A stretch of 64,000 bases of DNA from DATJGR01 sp963812255 (GTDB lineage Bacteria; Pseudomonadota; Gammaproteobacteria; Pseudomonadales; Azotimanducaceae): positions 1,178,001 to 1,242,000 of the forward strand of contig CAWEUM010000005.1 in the NCBI GenBank assembly GCA_963812255.1, written 5' to 3'. Shown piece by piece: positions 25,164 through 33,983 of the stretch. Position numbers and translations under genes: made by a program. Under the pieces are notes generated by a model. It ran no database searches and was not told the DNA's origin. It saw only the letters and a program-made list of their open reading frames with translations. Numbering within the stretch: the stretch's first letter is position 1; every line of letters starts with the position of its first letter.

Positions 25164-25652
25164 ATCGGCCTCCCCGTCAGGCTGAACGAGATACAAAAGA
25201 ACGATGCCCAGGATCACAACCAAACGAAAAGCTGCCTCTTGACCGTTCCAGATCTCCGATTGCCACATCAGGAACCATTCCCCGCCCACGCTGATAAAGC
25301 CTGTAAACCACAACACAATCCCAAGTGTTAGTCCTGCAATCGCGACGCCTTTGGCCCTGTTGAAGCCCCTGGAGTCAGATATCGACCTCAATAGACGCAA
25401 CCCTCCTAGCCAGCACAGCGCCGCGGTGGCCGTCTCTACGAGAATGATGAGCCAATAGAGCGCGTGATGAAGGAATGGGGAATCGATAGCCCGCCACATG
25501 GCTCGATTTCCAGGGAACGTCGTATCCATCTTGAGCACGTGGCTGACGAACGCATGGTTCGAGTAATAGTCCGTAAGGTTGTTCAACACCGCGAGGGAAG
25601 CAAAAACCGCCACTGCCCAAATGAGGAGGACCTTTGAGTACCTTGTGTACAT
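25158..25652 (-). CDS. DUF2165 family membrane protein
   Basis: The 164-residue protein has four membrane helices (about 8-25, 62-85, 102-122, 138-157) and the DUF2165 signatures NNLTDYYSNHAFVSHVLKMD, FPGNRAMWRAI and GGEWFLMWQSEIWNGQEAAFR. Function is unknown. The stop codon lies inside the left core of an attC-like site, and the ATG is 28 bases after another. A GGAGGA precedes the ATG. Confidence 0.85.
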   Translation of the reverse strand: MYTRYSKVLLIWAVAVFASLAVLNNLTDYYSNHAFVSHVLKMDTTFPGNRAMWRAIDSPFLHHALYWLIILVETATAALCWLGGLRLLRSISDSRGFNRAKGVAIAGLTLGIVLWFTGFISVGGEWFLMWQSEIWNGQEAAFRLVVILGIVLLYLVQPDGEADA

Positions 25653-25680
25653 CGCTCCTCCAAGCTTTGCATCAAGCGAT

Positions 25681-25744
25681 GGCTAACGACTGAGTTCAGT
25701 GCTCGTAGTGTAGCCCCGGCGGCAGCTGCGTAAGGTGGTTGGGA
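25681..25744 (-). repeat. attC-like site (64 bases)
   Basis: The minus strand ends CTGAACTCAGTCGTTAGCC, close to the right half of class 1 attC sites (cTTAACTCAAGCGTTAGAT). It begins with TCCCAAC, one base off the RYYYAAC core. The halves are only weakly complementary. It lies between a small frame and the DUF2165 gene, which starts 28 bases after it. Confidence 0.45.
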
Positions 25745-25784
25745 GCCATCTGGTTTGAAGCATTCAACCAGCTTGGCTTCTGCA

Positions 25785-25937
25785 TCAGGGACCCAGCGCC
25801 GTCGTTGTCTTGAACAGAATCCGTCTCGGGTTTTCCAAATCGTCCAGATCCAAGAACAATGCACGCACCATCCTCCGGAACTCGTTGTGGTCATCTGCGT
25901 CTCTGATACGTGCGGCAGTGGTCGTGTCGCCCAACAC
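25785..25937 (-). CDS. possible small hypothetical protein (50 aa)
   Basis: A GTG at 25937 opens a frame with protein-like text (AARIRDADDHNEFRRMV, RALFLDLDDLENPRRILF) that stops 41 bases before an attC-like site. It is in the same frame as the gene at 25998 with one TAG between them, so it could instead be the severed C-terminus of that gene. The rest of 25654-25997 is the attC-like site and non-coding sequence. Low confidence. Confidence 0.25.
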   Translation of the reverse strand: MLGDTTTAARIRDADDHNEFRRMVRALFLDLDDLENPRRILFKTTTALGP

Positions 25938-25997
25938 CAAGCTAAGCTGCCAGGCGGTGCCGGCACGACAGGTTCCTCGGTCAGCTTCAACTTCGCG

Positions 25998-26462
25998 CTA
26001 GATGCCTCCCTCCCGCTTCTTCCGCAAGAACCATTCACGAACCCTCGGACTCGGCTTAACCCCAGTGACCTCCCATCTCTTGAAGATCATTTCAACCGTC
26101 TCGATCATCACGTTGAAGCTCTCCGCAGATCTGAAGCCCAGCGAAGCCTGATAGATATTGTTATCCCACCAGTCAGCCCACAGTGAGTGAAGCTGACGAA
26201 TCTTGAATTTATCAACATCGGTGAGCTGGTCGTACTCTCCGTTCTGCACCCGAACTGAAGTTTCAGCCAACTCGATAACAAGCTTCTCCAGCTCGATACG
26301 CGAGTTCGTTTTCGCTTGGTAAGCCTGGCCCAAGCCTAGACGCTCCTGCCTTTCCAGTAGCTCACGACTGTGCCTGATCTGTATCGCGAGATAGACCAGC
26401 GTGACCACCACCGCAATCGAACTAACAAATTCTCCGATCGCACCGAGGTCAGATAGCGTCAT
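25998..26462 (-). CDS. hypothetical membrane-anchored protein
   Basis: The 154-residue protein has one N-terminal membrane helix (FVSSIAVVVTLVYLAIQI, about 11-28) and a soluble helical domain with LHSLWADWWDNNIYQASLGF and MIFKRWEVTGVKPSPRVREWF. It resembles a common class of small proteins with an N-terminal helix followed by a helical cytoplasmic domain; no function is known. I chose the ATG at 26462; four codons upstream another start exists. Bases 26463-26721 to prpE hold only short frames without support. Confidence 0.65.
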   Translation of the reverse strand: MTLSDLGAIGEFVSSIAVVVTLVYLAIQIRHSRELLERQERLGLGQAYQAKTNSRIELEKLVIELAETSVRVQNGEYDQLTDVDKFKIRQLHSLWADWWDNNIYQASLGFRSAESFNVMIETVEMIFKRWEVTGVKPSPRVREWFLRKKREGGI

Positions 26463-26721
26463 GGCATCCAACAACGATTTGGCATGATGATCGTGTAACG
26501 CAAAGCGACAACCCCGGTTCTATCCCTCACCACCAGTCAACTCGTTGCTGCGGTCCGTCGCGCCATCTCGCTGGTCCAGGGCCAGAACAGCTCGAGATTG
26601 GTCCACAAGGCTGTCGCACGTACCCGACGAAGTCACTTGCAGACCGACAAACCGATGAAATCCCCACCACGCGACTTTTCCGGCAGGACGACATACGCAG
26701 TGACACCGCCCCACCCAAGGT

Positions 26722-28611
26722 TCACTCCATAACGCGCTGGGCGCGCAGCGCGCCCTCGATCTCCTTCAGAATGGCCGGATCGTCGATCGTCGACGGAATC
26801 GTGAAGGGGCGTCGATCGACCATCTTGCGCATAACCTGCCGCAGGATCTTTCCGGAACGCGTCTTTGGCAGCCGTTTCACGACGACGGCACGTTTGAAAT
26901 TGGCGAACGCGCCGATCGCCTGGCGAACCATCACGACCAACTCCGTTTGCAGCGCCGCTTCATCGATGTTGGCTCCGTCCTTCAACAACAACAATCCGAG
27001 CGGCACCTGACCGCGGTCGGCGTCCTCGATTCCGATCACGGCGCACTCGGCGATGGCCGGATGGGAGGCGACCACTTCCTCCATGGCACCGGTCGACAGG
27101 CGATGGCCGGCAACATTGATCACGTCGTCGATGCGACCCATCACATACAGATAGCCGTCGTCATCGACATAGCCGCCATCGCCGGTCAGATAGAACCCGG
27201 GGAAGCGTGACCAGTAGGCGTCCACATAGCGGGCGTGGTCACCCCACACCGTCGGCAGGGCACCGGGCGGCAACGGCTCCTTGACGACGACGTTACCTTC
27301 GACGTTCGCACCGACAGGTTCGCCATCGTCATCGACGATCCGCAAATCGTATCCGGGTACCGGTCGCGTGGGTGAACCCGGCTTGGTCGGCATCAACTCG
27401 ACGCCGACCATGTTCGCGCACATCGGCCATCCGGTTTCCGTCTGCCACCAATGGTCGATGACCGGAATTGGCAGCATGTCGTTCAGCCAGTGATACGTCG
27501 GCGGGTCGAGCCGTTCGCCCGCCACGAACAGATACCGCAGACACTCCACGTCATATGACGCCTTCAACCGCGCGTCCGGATCTTCCTTCTTGATGGCCCG
27601 AAAGGCAGTCGGCGCCACGAAGAACGTTCGCACTCGATGCTCGGCGATCACGCGCCAAAACGCGCCGGCGTCCGGTGTTCGTACCGGCTTGCCCTCGTAG
27701 AGAACCGTCGTGCAGCCGCTGATCAACGGACCATAGACGATATACGAATGCCCGACGACCCAGCCAACGTCCGACGCCGCCCAGAACACATCGCCGGGAG
27801 CCACCCCATAAACCGCATGCATGCTGTAGTTCAGAGCGACAGCGTGACCTCCGTTGTCGCGCACCACACCCTTCGGCTTGCCAGTGGTGCCGGACGTATA
27901 GAGGATGTAGAGCGGATCGGTCGCATCGACCCATACCGCATCGGCTGGCTGTGCCGCGTCTTCCCAGGCCCGCCAGTCGAGGTCGCGCGACGGATCGAGT
28001 GTCGCGGCAACTTGCGGTCGTTGGAGAATCACGCACGCATCGGGCTTATGCGTGGCGAGTCGAATCGCCTCATCGAGCAGCGGTTTGTACGGGATCGCGG
28101 CGGTGAACTCGATTCCGCAGGACGCCGACAGCACGACCTTCGGCGTTGCGTCGTCGATACGCAGCGCCAGTTCCGGCGACGCGAAGCCGCCGAACACCAC
28201 CGAATGTATTGCACCGATGCGCGCGCAGGCCAACATCGCAACCGCCGCCTCGGGCACCATCGGCATATAGATGACGACGCGATCGCCCTTGCCGACACCG
28301 AGCGCGATCAAGCCTCCGGCGACGCGCGCCACCCAGTCACGCAATTCCAGGAAGCTGTACTTTCGAACGGTGCCGGTAACTGGCGAGTCGTAAATCAGTG
28401 CGGTCTGCTCACCGCGACCCTGTTCGATGTGATGGTCGAGCGCCAGCCAGCAGGTGTTGAGTTTGCCGCCCCGAAACCAGCGCCAGACGTCGTTGCGATC
28501 GCGATCCAGGATCGTTTCAGGAAATTCGAACCACGCGATGTCCCGTGCCTTTTCGCGCCAGAAATCCTCGGGATGATCGATCGATCGGCGATATTCGGTT
28601 GCGTAGTTCAT
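26722..28611 (-). CDS. prpE: propionyl-CoA synthetase
   Basis: This ANL-superfamily acyl-CoA synthetase has 629 residues and makes propionyl-CoA from propionate, ATP and CoA. The AMP-binding motif YTSGTTGKPKGVVRDNGGH, with RDNGGHAVAL as PrpE marker, lies near 240-260. HWWQTETGWP, the YLTGDGGYVDDDGYLY hinge and the catalytic lysine near the C-terminus (LPKTRSGKILRQVMRKM) are all present. No prpBCD methylcitrate genes are in the window, so it probably salvages propionate from odd-chain or branched substrates. Confidence 0.92.
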   Translation of the reverse strand: MNYATEYRRSIDHPEDFWREKARDIAWFEFPETILDRDRNDVWRWFRGGKLNTCWLALDHHIEQGRGEQTALIYDSPVTGTVRKYSFLELRDWVARVAGGLIALGVGKGDRVVIYMPMVPEAAVAMLACARIGAIHSVVFGGFASPELALRIDDATPKVVLSASCGIEFTAAIPYKPLLDEAIRLATHKPDACVILQRPQVAATLDPSRDLDWRAWEDAAQPADAVWVDATDPLYILYTSGTTGKPKGVVRDNGGHAVALNYSMHAVYGVAPGDVFWAASDVGWVVGHSYIVYGPLISGCTTVLYEGKPVRTPDAGAFWRVIAEHRVRTFFVAPTAFRAIKKEDPDARLKASYDVECLRYLFVAGERLDPPTYHWLNDMLPIPVIDHWWQTETGWPMCANMVGVELMPTKPGSPTRPVPGYDLRIVDDDGEPVGANVEGNVVVKEPLPPGALPTVWGDHARYVDAYWSRFPGFYLTGDGGYVDDDGYLYVMGRIDDVINVAGHRLSTGAMEEVVASHPAIAECAVIGIEDADRGQVPLGLLLLKDGANIDEAALQTELVVMVRQAIGAFANFKRAVVVKRLPKTRSGKILRQVMRKMVDRRPFTIPSTIDDPAILKEIEGALRAQRVME

Positions 28612-28635
28612 GGCGCCCCGACGCGGCGCACTATT

Positions 28636-29151
28636 CTAACGGCGTCGCGGCCGGCTCCGCATCAGCTTCGCCAGATCCGCTTTCGAAGGCTTGGCTTTCA
28701 TCAATTGCTTGTAGGCCGCCGACTTGCGACTGATCTTCTTGTGCTTCGCGTAAAAGTCGACTGCCTTGCTCCAAGCACCGTTCAGCCCGTGCAGATTGAT
28801 CGACACCGTGGTGTTGACGATCTTCGATTCCAACGTCGACATGATGCCGATCTGGAACACCGGCGTCTTGGTGCCACTCTTCTCAGTCTTCATGCGAAAC
28901 AGAATGCCACGGACCCGGCCTTTGTCGTCGACATAGACTTCCCGCGCCGCTTTTTCCTTCGCGCCGTGTTGGCTGCGCGCAAGTTCCGCGTCGCGCGCGT
29001 CGGCTTGCTTCTTGATTGCCGCGCGCTTGGGGCCACGAATACGCTTGCCGTCCTGCTTGAGCGAGAAATACTCCTGGTACGTCTTGCCATTGATCTGCCG
29101 CCGGACGCGAAAACCGTGAAACCGTGGGGTATCCAGTAGTTCGACACTCAT
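28636..29151 (-). CDS. hypothetical basic protein
   Basis: The 171-residue protein is strongly basic, with a beta-rich N-terminus (FRVRRQINGKTYQEYFSLK, resembling small DNA-binding arm-type folds such as AP2/integrase N-terminal domains) and a Lys/Arg-rich end (LMRSRPRRR). This likeness is only in pattern. It sits alone between prpE and the CoA transferase, about 24 bases before prpE, so it could be co-transcribed with it. Function unknown. Confidence 0.7.
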   Translation of the reverse strand: MSVELLDTPRFHGFRVRRQINGKTYQEYFSLKQDGKRIRGPKRAAIKKQADARDAELARSQHGAKEKAAREVYVDDKGRVRGILFRMKTEKSGTKTPVFQIGIMSTLESKIVNTTVSINLHGLNGAWSKAVDFYAKHKKISRKSAAYKQLMKAKPSKADLAKLMRSRPRRR

Positions 29152-29186
29152 TGCATTACCTCGTTATGTACGTGGTTCCACCCAGT

Positions 29187-30320
29187 TCACGCTGCAGGGA
29201 CGATACCTGACGCCTGCAGCGACGTGATTTCATTCGCGGAGAATCCACAATCCTTCAGAACCGCTTCGGAATCCTCTCCGGGGCGGCGCGCGCCGTGAGA
29301 GATCTCCGGCGTGGTCCGACTGAAACGCGGTGCCGGCGCGGGTTGCACGACGCCGTCAATCTCGACGAAGGTGTTGCGTGCCCTGTTGTGCGGATGATCG
29401 GGCGCTTCGAAGATCGACAACACCGGCGCGAAACACACGTCGCTGCCTTCCATGATCTGACACCATTGCGCCTGCGTTTTTGTTTTGAACACGCGGGTCA
29501 ACTCTTCTTTCAGCGCTGGCCACTGCTTGGCGTCCATCTGCGGTTTGAATTTTTCGCGATCAAGACCGGCCTTTTCCAACAACAGCGCGTAGAACTGGGG
29601 CTCGATCGAGCCGATGCAGACGTGCTTGGCGTCGCTGGTTTCGTAGGTGTCGTAGAAATGCGCACCACCGTCGAGCAGGTTGGTGCCGCGCTTGTCGCTG
29701 AAGCCGCCGCTTGCGCGGAACGTGAAGAACATCGCCATCAGCGCAGCGGCACCGTCCACCATCGCCGCGTCGATCACCTGGCCGCGTCCGGAACGCTCCG
29801 CTTCGAGCAACCCGCAAACCATACCGAACGCAAGCAGCATGCCGCCACCGCCGAAATCCCCAACGAGATTGAGTGGTGGCACCGGTTTGGCACCTGGACG
29901 ACCGATCGCGTGCAATGCACCGGACAGACCAATGTAGTTGATGTCGTGCCCCGCCGCTTGCGCCATCGGGCCGTCCTGGCCCCAGCCGGTCATGCGCCCA
30001 TACACCAGCTTTTGATTACGTGCCATGCAATCGTCGGGGCCGAGCCCCAGCCGTTCGGTCACTCCGGGACGAAATCCTTCGAAGATGCCGGACGCGGATT
30101 GGCACAAACGCAGCACGACCTCGACGCCTTCGGGCTTCTTCAGATCGACGGCAATCGAGCGGCGATTGCGTGCAAGCACGTCTTTCGGTCGGCTCGACGC
30201 ACCCGTCAGACGATCGACCCGAATCACCTCTGCGCCCATATCGGACAACATCATGCCGCAGAATGGTCCCGGCCCTATGCCCGCAAGCTCGATGATTCGC
30301 AAGCCGTTCAACGGTCCCAA
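29187..30320 (-). CDS. CaiB/BaiF CoA transferase family protein (alpha-methylacyl-CoA racemase type)
   Basis: The 377-residue protein opens with GPLNGLRIIELAGIGPGPF, the family's CoA-binding signature, followed by MMLSDMGAEVIRVD, LARNRRSIAVDLKKPEG and YGRMTGWGQDGP. These match alpha-methylacyl-CoA racemases, which invert the 2-methyl centre of branched acyl-CoA or bile-acid/sterol side chains. I chose a TTG at 30320 because a strong AAGGGAG lies six bases upstream and it yields the family N-terminus. ATG and GTG candidates further upstream add only non-homologous sequence. Confidence 0.88.
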   Translation of the reverse strand: MGPLNGLRIIELAGIGPGPFCGMMLSDMGAEVIRVDRLTGASSRPKDVLARNRRSIAVDLKKPEGVEVVLRLCQSASGIFEGFRPGVTERLGLGPDDCMARNQKLVYGRMTGWGQDGPMAQAAGHDINYIGLSGALHAIGRPGAKPVPPLNLVGDFGGGGMLLAFGMVCGLLEAERSGRGQVIDAAMVDGAAALMAMFFTFRASGGFSDKRGTNLLDGGAHFYDTYETSDAKHVCIGSIEPQFYALLLEKAGLDREKFKPQMDAKQWPALKEELTRVFKTKTQAQWCQIMEGSDVCFAPVLSIFEAPDHPHNRARNTFVEIDGVVQPAPAPRFSRTTPEISHGARRPGEDSEAVLKDCGFSANEITSLQASGIVPAA

Positions 30321-30326
30321 ATCAAA

Positions 30327-30333
30327 CTCCCTT
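30327..30333 (-). promoter_or_regulatory. ribosome binding site deciding a TTG start
   Basis: AAGGGAG on the minus strand, six bases before TTG 30320, supports the short form of the CoA transferase. Confidence 0.6.
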
Positions 30334-30442
30334 GATCGCACATTTGCGTTCGATAGTGTACGCCTTTTGCGGCTTAAGGGAACTGTCTGTAGGCGCGCCA
30401 CGACTGTCGCACGCGGAAAATATCAGGATATCCGTGATGCGA

Positions 30443-32359
30443 TCAGCCCCGCAACGCCGCACCTTGGAGCGCGCGGCGATCGCCCACCAGGTCGCTGCCG
30501 GCGAGTTGGATCTGCGCGTACTCACGATATAGCGGACTGGTGTCGAGCAACTCGTCGTGCGGCCCCTCAGCGACGACGATGCCGTCGTCGAGCACGACGA
30601 TTCGATCTGCTTCGATGACCGTCGAGAGACGGTGCGCGATGATCAGCACCGTGGTGCGACCGCGCAGCGCGCGAACCGTGGAGCGAATCGCTTCTTCGCT
30701 CTGCGCGTCGAGCGCGCTGGTGGCTTCATCGAGCAGCAGTAGGCGCGGCCTTTTGATCAACGCGCGCGCAATGGCGAGGCGCTGCCGCTGGCCGCCCGAC
30801 AGACCGACGCCGCCTTCACCCACGCGCGTTGCGAGTCCTTCGCTGAATCGCTCGACAAAACTCAGGGCACCCGCCGCGGCCAGTGCTTCACGCACCGCGT
30901 CTTCGTCGGCGTCGGGTTGGCCATAGCGCAAATTGTCGAGCACGCTGCCGGCGAACAGTACCGAATCCTGCGGCACGAAACCGATCTGACAGCGCAGATC
31001 GAATAACGAGCAGTGGCGAATGTCCAGACCATCGAACTTCACGCAGCCGGCAACCGGGTCGTAGAACCGCTGCGCCAGGTCGAACAACGTCGTCTTGCCG
31101 GCGCCCGACGGACCCACCAGTGCGACCGTCGTGCCGGAGCCGACCTGGAACGAAACCTGCTTCAGCACGTGTGCCGACGGCCGCGTCGGATATACGAAAT
31201 CGACTGCTTCGAACGCAAGCGAGGCGGGTCCTTTGCCACTGAGCGCGACAGGATCAGTCGGCTCGATCAGCGGACTCTCGGCCGCCAGCAATTCCACCAA
31301 CCGTTCCGTCGCACCCGCCGCACGCTGAAGATCGCTGACGACTTCGCTGATCGAGCCGACTGATCCCGCCACGATGAACGCATAGAAGATGAACGCCGCG
31401 AGTTCACCCGGCGAGGTGCGCCCGGCGATGACGTCCTGACCGCCGATCCACATCATCGTCGCGATCGCACTGAGCACCAGCAGCATGACCACCGCGATCA
31501 ACCAGGAGCGCTGGCGTATGCGCTTCACCGCAACATCGAACGCGCTCTCGACGTGGTCGGAAAACGCCTTGATGTCACGCGACTGGTGATTGAAGGCCTG
31601 CACGATCTTGATCTGGCGGAACGCTTCGCCAACATAGCTGCCGACGCGCGCCAACTCGTCCTGACTGGAGCGGGACAATACCCGGACGCGACGCCCAAAC
31701 AACACGATCGGCGCAACGATGACCGGGGCGCTGACGAGCACGATCAGCGACAGCTTCGGGTTGCTCGCCACCAACAGCGCCACGCCTCCCACAAACATCA
31801 GCAGATTGCGCAACGCGATCGAGACGGTGGAACCGATGACCGTCTGCAGCAGCGTGGTATCGGTGGTCACACGCGATTGTATTTCGGTCGGCTGATTGGC
31901 CTCGAAGAAGCTCGGATTGAGGTGAATGAGATGATCAAAAACCGCGCGGCGCAGATCCGCGCTGACGCGCTCACCGACCCACGAAACGAAATAGTAGCGA
32001 GCGTAGGTACCGAGCGTGAGCAAGCCGACCAGGCCCGCGAAGATCTCGAGCGAATGGCCCAACATCCCGGGCGCGCTCTTACTGAATCCGGCATCGATGA
32101 CCAGCCGCACCCCCTGGCCGATCGACAATGTGACCGACGCGGTGACGATCAGTGCGAGCGAAGCACCGACGACATACCAGCGATATGGCGTCAGATAGCG
32201 GAAGGCGGGCTTCAGATTCCCGAGCTTGCGGCTCGGCGCGCGATCTTCGAGAACGTCCAACGTAAACCGTGCGGTACTGAGTGTGCGTGCATTATGGGAC
32301 GCGTGCTTCGCATCGGGTAGCCTCGGGCCATATCGTCGGACGATTGCAATGACGATCAT
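30443..32359 (-). CDS. MsbA-like ABC exporter, fused permease and ATPase
   Basis: This is a half-transporter of about 638 residues. Six membrane helices begin near residue 50 (YVVGASLALIVTASVTLSI) and a C-terminal ATPase follows with Walker A GPSGAGKTT, signature LSGGQRQR and Walker B LLLLDEATSALD. It belongs to the lipid/multidrug exporter group and works as a dimer in the inner membrane; the substrate is unknown. The start is uncertain: ATG 32359 gives an N-terminus of doubtful homology, while a TTG at 32260 (LDVLEDRAPSRKLGNLKP) would begin near the conserved part. Neither has a good ribosome-binding site. Confidence 0.87.
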   Translation of the reverse strand: MIVIAIVRRYGPRLPDAKHASHNARTLSTARFTLDVLEDRAPSRKLGNLKPAFRYLTPYRWYVVGASLALIVTASVTLSIGQGVRLVIDAGFSKSAPGMLGHSLEIFAGLVGLLTLGTYARYYFVSWVGERVSADLRRAVFDHLIHLNPSFFEANQPTEIQSRVTTDTTLLQTVIGSTVSIALRNLLMFVGGVALLVASNPKLSLIVLVSAPVIVAPIVLFGRRVRVLSRSSQDELARVGSYVGEAFRQIKIVQAFNHQSRDIKAFSDHVESAFDVAVKRIRQRSWLIAVVMLLVLSAIATMMWIGGQDVIAGRTSPGELAAFIFYAFIVAGSVGSISEVVSDLQRAAGATERLVELLAAESPLIEPTDPVALSGKGPASLAFEAVDFVYPTRPSAHVLKQVSFQVGSGTTVALVGPSGAGKTTLFDLAQRFYDPVAGCVKFDGLDIRHCSLFDLRCQIGFVPQDSVLFAGSVLDNLRYGQPDADEDAVREALAAAGALSFVERFSEGLATRVGEGGVGLSGGQRQRLAIARALIKRPRLLLLDEATSALDAQSEEAIRSTVRALRGRTTVLIIAHRLSTVIEADRIVVLDDGIVVAEGPHDELLDTSPLYREYAQIQLAGSDLVGDRRALQGAALRG

Positions 32360-32422
32360 CAACTGCTGAACTGCGCCGTACGACCGCAAGCCAAGTGCCA
32401 TGCGCACGACAGGAGTACTCCG

Positions 32423-33082
32423 ATGGCGCTCGATCGCATCGAACTCGACACCGGCGCAAATCCGACCGCCGCGGTGCTCTGGCTGCACGGCCTCGGTGCA
32501 GACGGGCACGATTTCGAGCCCATCGTGCCGGAACTCGAGCTGCCGAATTCACACCCTGTACGGTTCGTTTTTCCGCACGCGCCGATGCGCAAAGTCACGA
32601 TCAACGGCGGTGCCGAGATGCGCGCCTGGTACGACATCGATCCGCGCGCCCCGCTCGCCGGCGATACCGATATCCGCGCATCGGCCGACGCAATCGAATC
32701 GCTGATCGACGAGCAGGTCGCGCGCGGCATCAGCACGAGTCGAATCGTGCTCGCCGGATTCTCGCAAGGCGGAGTCGTTGCACTGCAACTGGGTTTGCGC
32801 CATCGGGAGCCGCTCGCCGGCATCATGGCGCTGTCGACATACCTGCACGATCCGGAACACGTCGTCGACCGCATTTCGCTGGCGAACGCGGGCATCCCGA
32901 TATTCATGGCGCATGGTCTGATGGATCCGATGATTCCGATCACGCGCGCGATCACATCGCGCGAAGCGCTGCGCGCCCTCGATTACCCGATCGAATGGCA
33001 CGAGTATGCGATGGGGCATTCGGTCTGTCTCGAGGAGATCAGCGACATCGCTCGTTGGCTCACCGCGAGGATCGAAACCTGA
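32423..33082 (+). CDS. carboxylesterase/phospholipase family protein
   Basis: The 219-residue alpha/beta hydrolase has LWLHGLGADGHDF (oxyanion loop), the nucleophile Ser114 in AGFSQGG, and the acid Asp168 and His199 in HGLMDP and GHSVC. It is close to bacterial carboxylesterases of the acyl-protein thioesterase type. Cytosolic; short-chain esters or thioesters are likely substrates. It is divergent from the ABC exporter. Confidence 0.9.
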   Translation: MALDRIELDTGANPTAAVLWLHGLGADGHDFEPIVPELELPNSHPVRFVFPHAPMRKVTINGGAEMRAWYDIDPRAPLAGDTDIRASADAIESLIDEQVARGISTSRIVLAGFSQGGVVALQLGLRHREPLAGIMALSTYLHDPEHVVDRISLANAGIPIFMAHGLMDPMIPITRAITSREALRALDYPIEWHEYAMGHSVCLEEISDIARWLTARIET

Positions 33083-33119
33083 TGTGTTCCCCATTACCGC
33101 CCCGATGCCGGCGGCGCGG

Positions 33120-33917
33120 ATGATGGGCACGCTTGCGCTCTACAGCTATGCGGGCGTGACGGTGCTGGCGTTCTTGAGCACGCTGTGGCTCGTCAGCGTG
33201 ATCATCCGCGACGCCAGCATCATCGATGCATTCTGGGGACCGCTGTTCGTCGCAATCGCATGGGTATTGTTCGCCGCCAGCATCGACGCGGTCGGCGGCA
33301 AGCATCTCGTGGTGCTGTTTCTGGTCACCGCGTGGGGTCTGAGGCTCGCGTTCCACCTCGCCGCGCGCAACTTCGGCGCCGGGGAGGACCCGCGCTACCG
33401 GCTGTGGCGCCTGCACGGGGGAACCTATTGGTGGCTGAAGAGCTTCTACCGCGTCTATCTGTTGCAGGGTGCCATCGCTCTGGTGGTGGCGACGCCGATC
33501 GTGGCAGCATTTCGCACCAGCGACGCGCCGATCGCTCTCAACTGGGTCGGGGTGCCGATTTGGGTGCTGGGCTTCCTCTTCGAGGCGACCGCGGATGTAC
33601 AACTGATTCGCTTCAAGGCGCGGCCGGACAGTGTCGGCCGGGTGATGCAGGATGGGCTGTGGGGATTCTGCCGTCACCCGAATTATTTCGGCGATGCACT
33701 GCAATGGTGGGGATTGGCTGTATTCACGTTCAGCGGCGTCACGTGGTGGTCGTTCGTCGGACCGCTCGCGATGACGCTGGTGTTTCTGAATTTGTCCAAC
33801 GAGGTCATTGAGCGGGGGCTCCTCAAGCGCCGCCCCGATTACGCCGCCTACATCGGCGGCACCAACGCCTTTTTTCCGCGCCTTCGCAGCCGCCATGCGC
33901 ACGACACAACCCGCTAG
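33120..33917 (+). CDS. DUF1295 membrane protein (steroid 5-alpha-reductase-like)
   Basis: The 265-residue membrane protein has about six helices. It carries the C-terminal signature of DUF1295/isoprenylcysteine methyltransferase-like proteins: GLWGFCRHPNYFGDALQWWGL near 178-198 and the end ERGLLKRRPDYAAYIGGTNAFFP. N-terminal DASIIDAFWG is also typical. Its true reaction is unknown; relatives include steroid 5-alpha-reductase-fold enzymes. Starts at 33105, 33120 and 33123 are all possible; I use the MMGTLAL start. Confidence 0.85.
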   Translation: MMGTLALYSYAGVTVLAFLSTLWLVSVIIRDASIIDAFWGPLFVAIAWVLFAASIDAVGGKHLVVLFLVTAWGLRLAFHLAARNFGAGEDPRYRLWRLHGGTYWWLKSFYRVYLLQGAIALVVATPIVAAFRTSDAPIALNWVGVPIWVLGFLFEATADVQLIRFKARPDSVGRVMQDGLWGFCRHPNYFGDALQWWGLAVFTFSGVTWWSFVGPLAMTLVFLNLSNEVIERGLLKRRPDYAAYIGGTNAFFPRLRSRHAHDTTR

Positions 33918-33983
33918 TCGCGTACAATGACGCGAGTCGCCATGCCGACAATCCACCGTCGCCGTCGCTGAAGGGATTCTCTG

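Larger units (their letters stand above)
22728..26721 (-). mobile_element. candidate integrase-less integron cassette array
   Basis: Seven to ten short, unrelated genes, all minus strand and most without operon overlaps, fill this stretch between the conserved wrbA block and prpE. Base composition is visibly more AT-rich than the flanks. At least three spacers resemble integron attC sites of about 63-71 bases, and genes start 10-48 bases after them. No integron integrase is in the window. The gene types (cupin, DUF1801, DUF2165, MmcQ/YjbR) are familiar as cassette cargo. The array reading is inference; the boundaries are the flanking genes. Confidence 0.4.

Noticed and set aside
26475..26721. 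Short minus-strand frames between prpE and the hypothetical gene
   Set aside because: 63-64 codon frames overlap each other in different phases and show no recognisable pattern. A GCGTTACAC near 26495 recalls an attC right core, but no left half was found.
27637..29139. 500-codon plus-strand frame opposite prpE
   Set aside because: Arg/His-rich translation antisense to prpE and the basic protein; no domain. High GC leaves such frames open by chance.
29295..30335. 346-codon plus-strand frame opposite the CoA transferase
   Set aside because: Shadow of a well supported gene; no protein-like segments.
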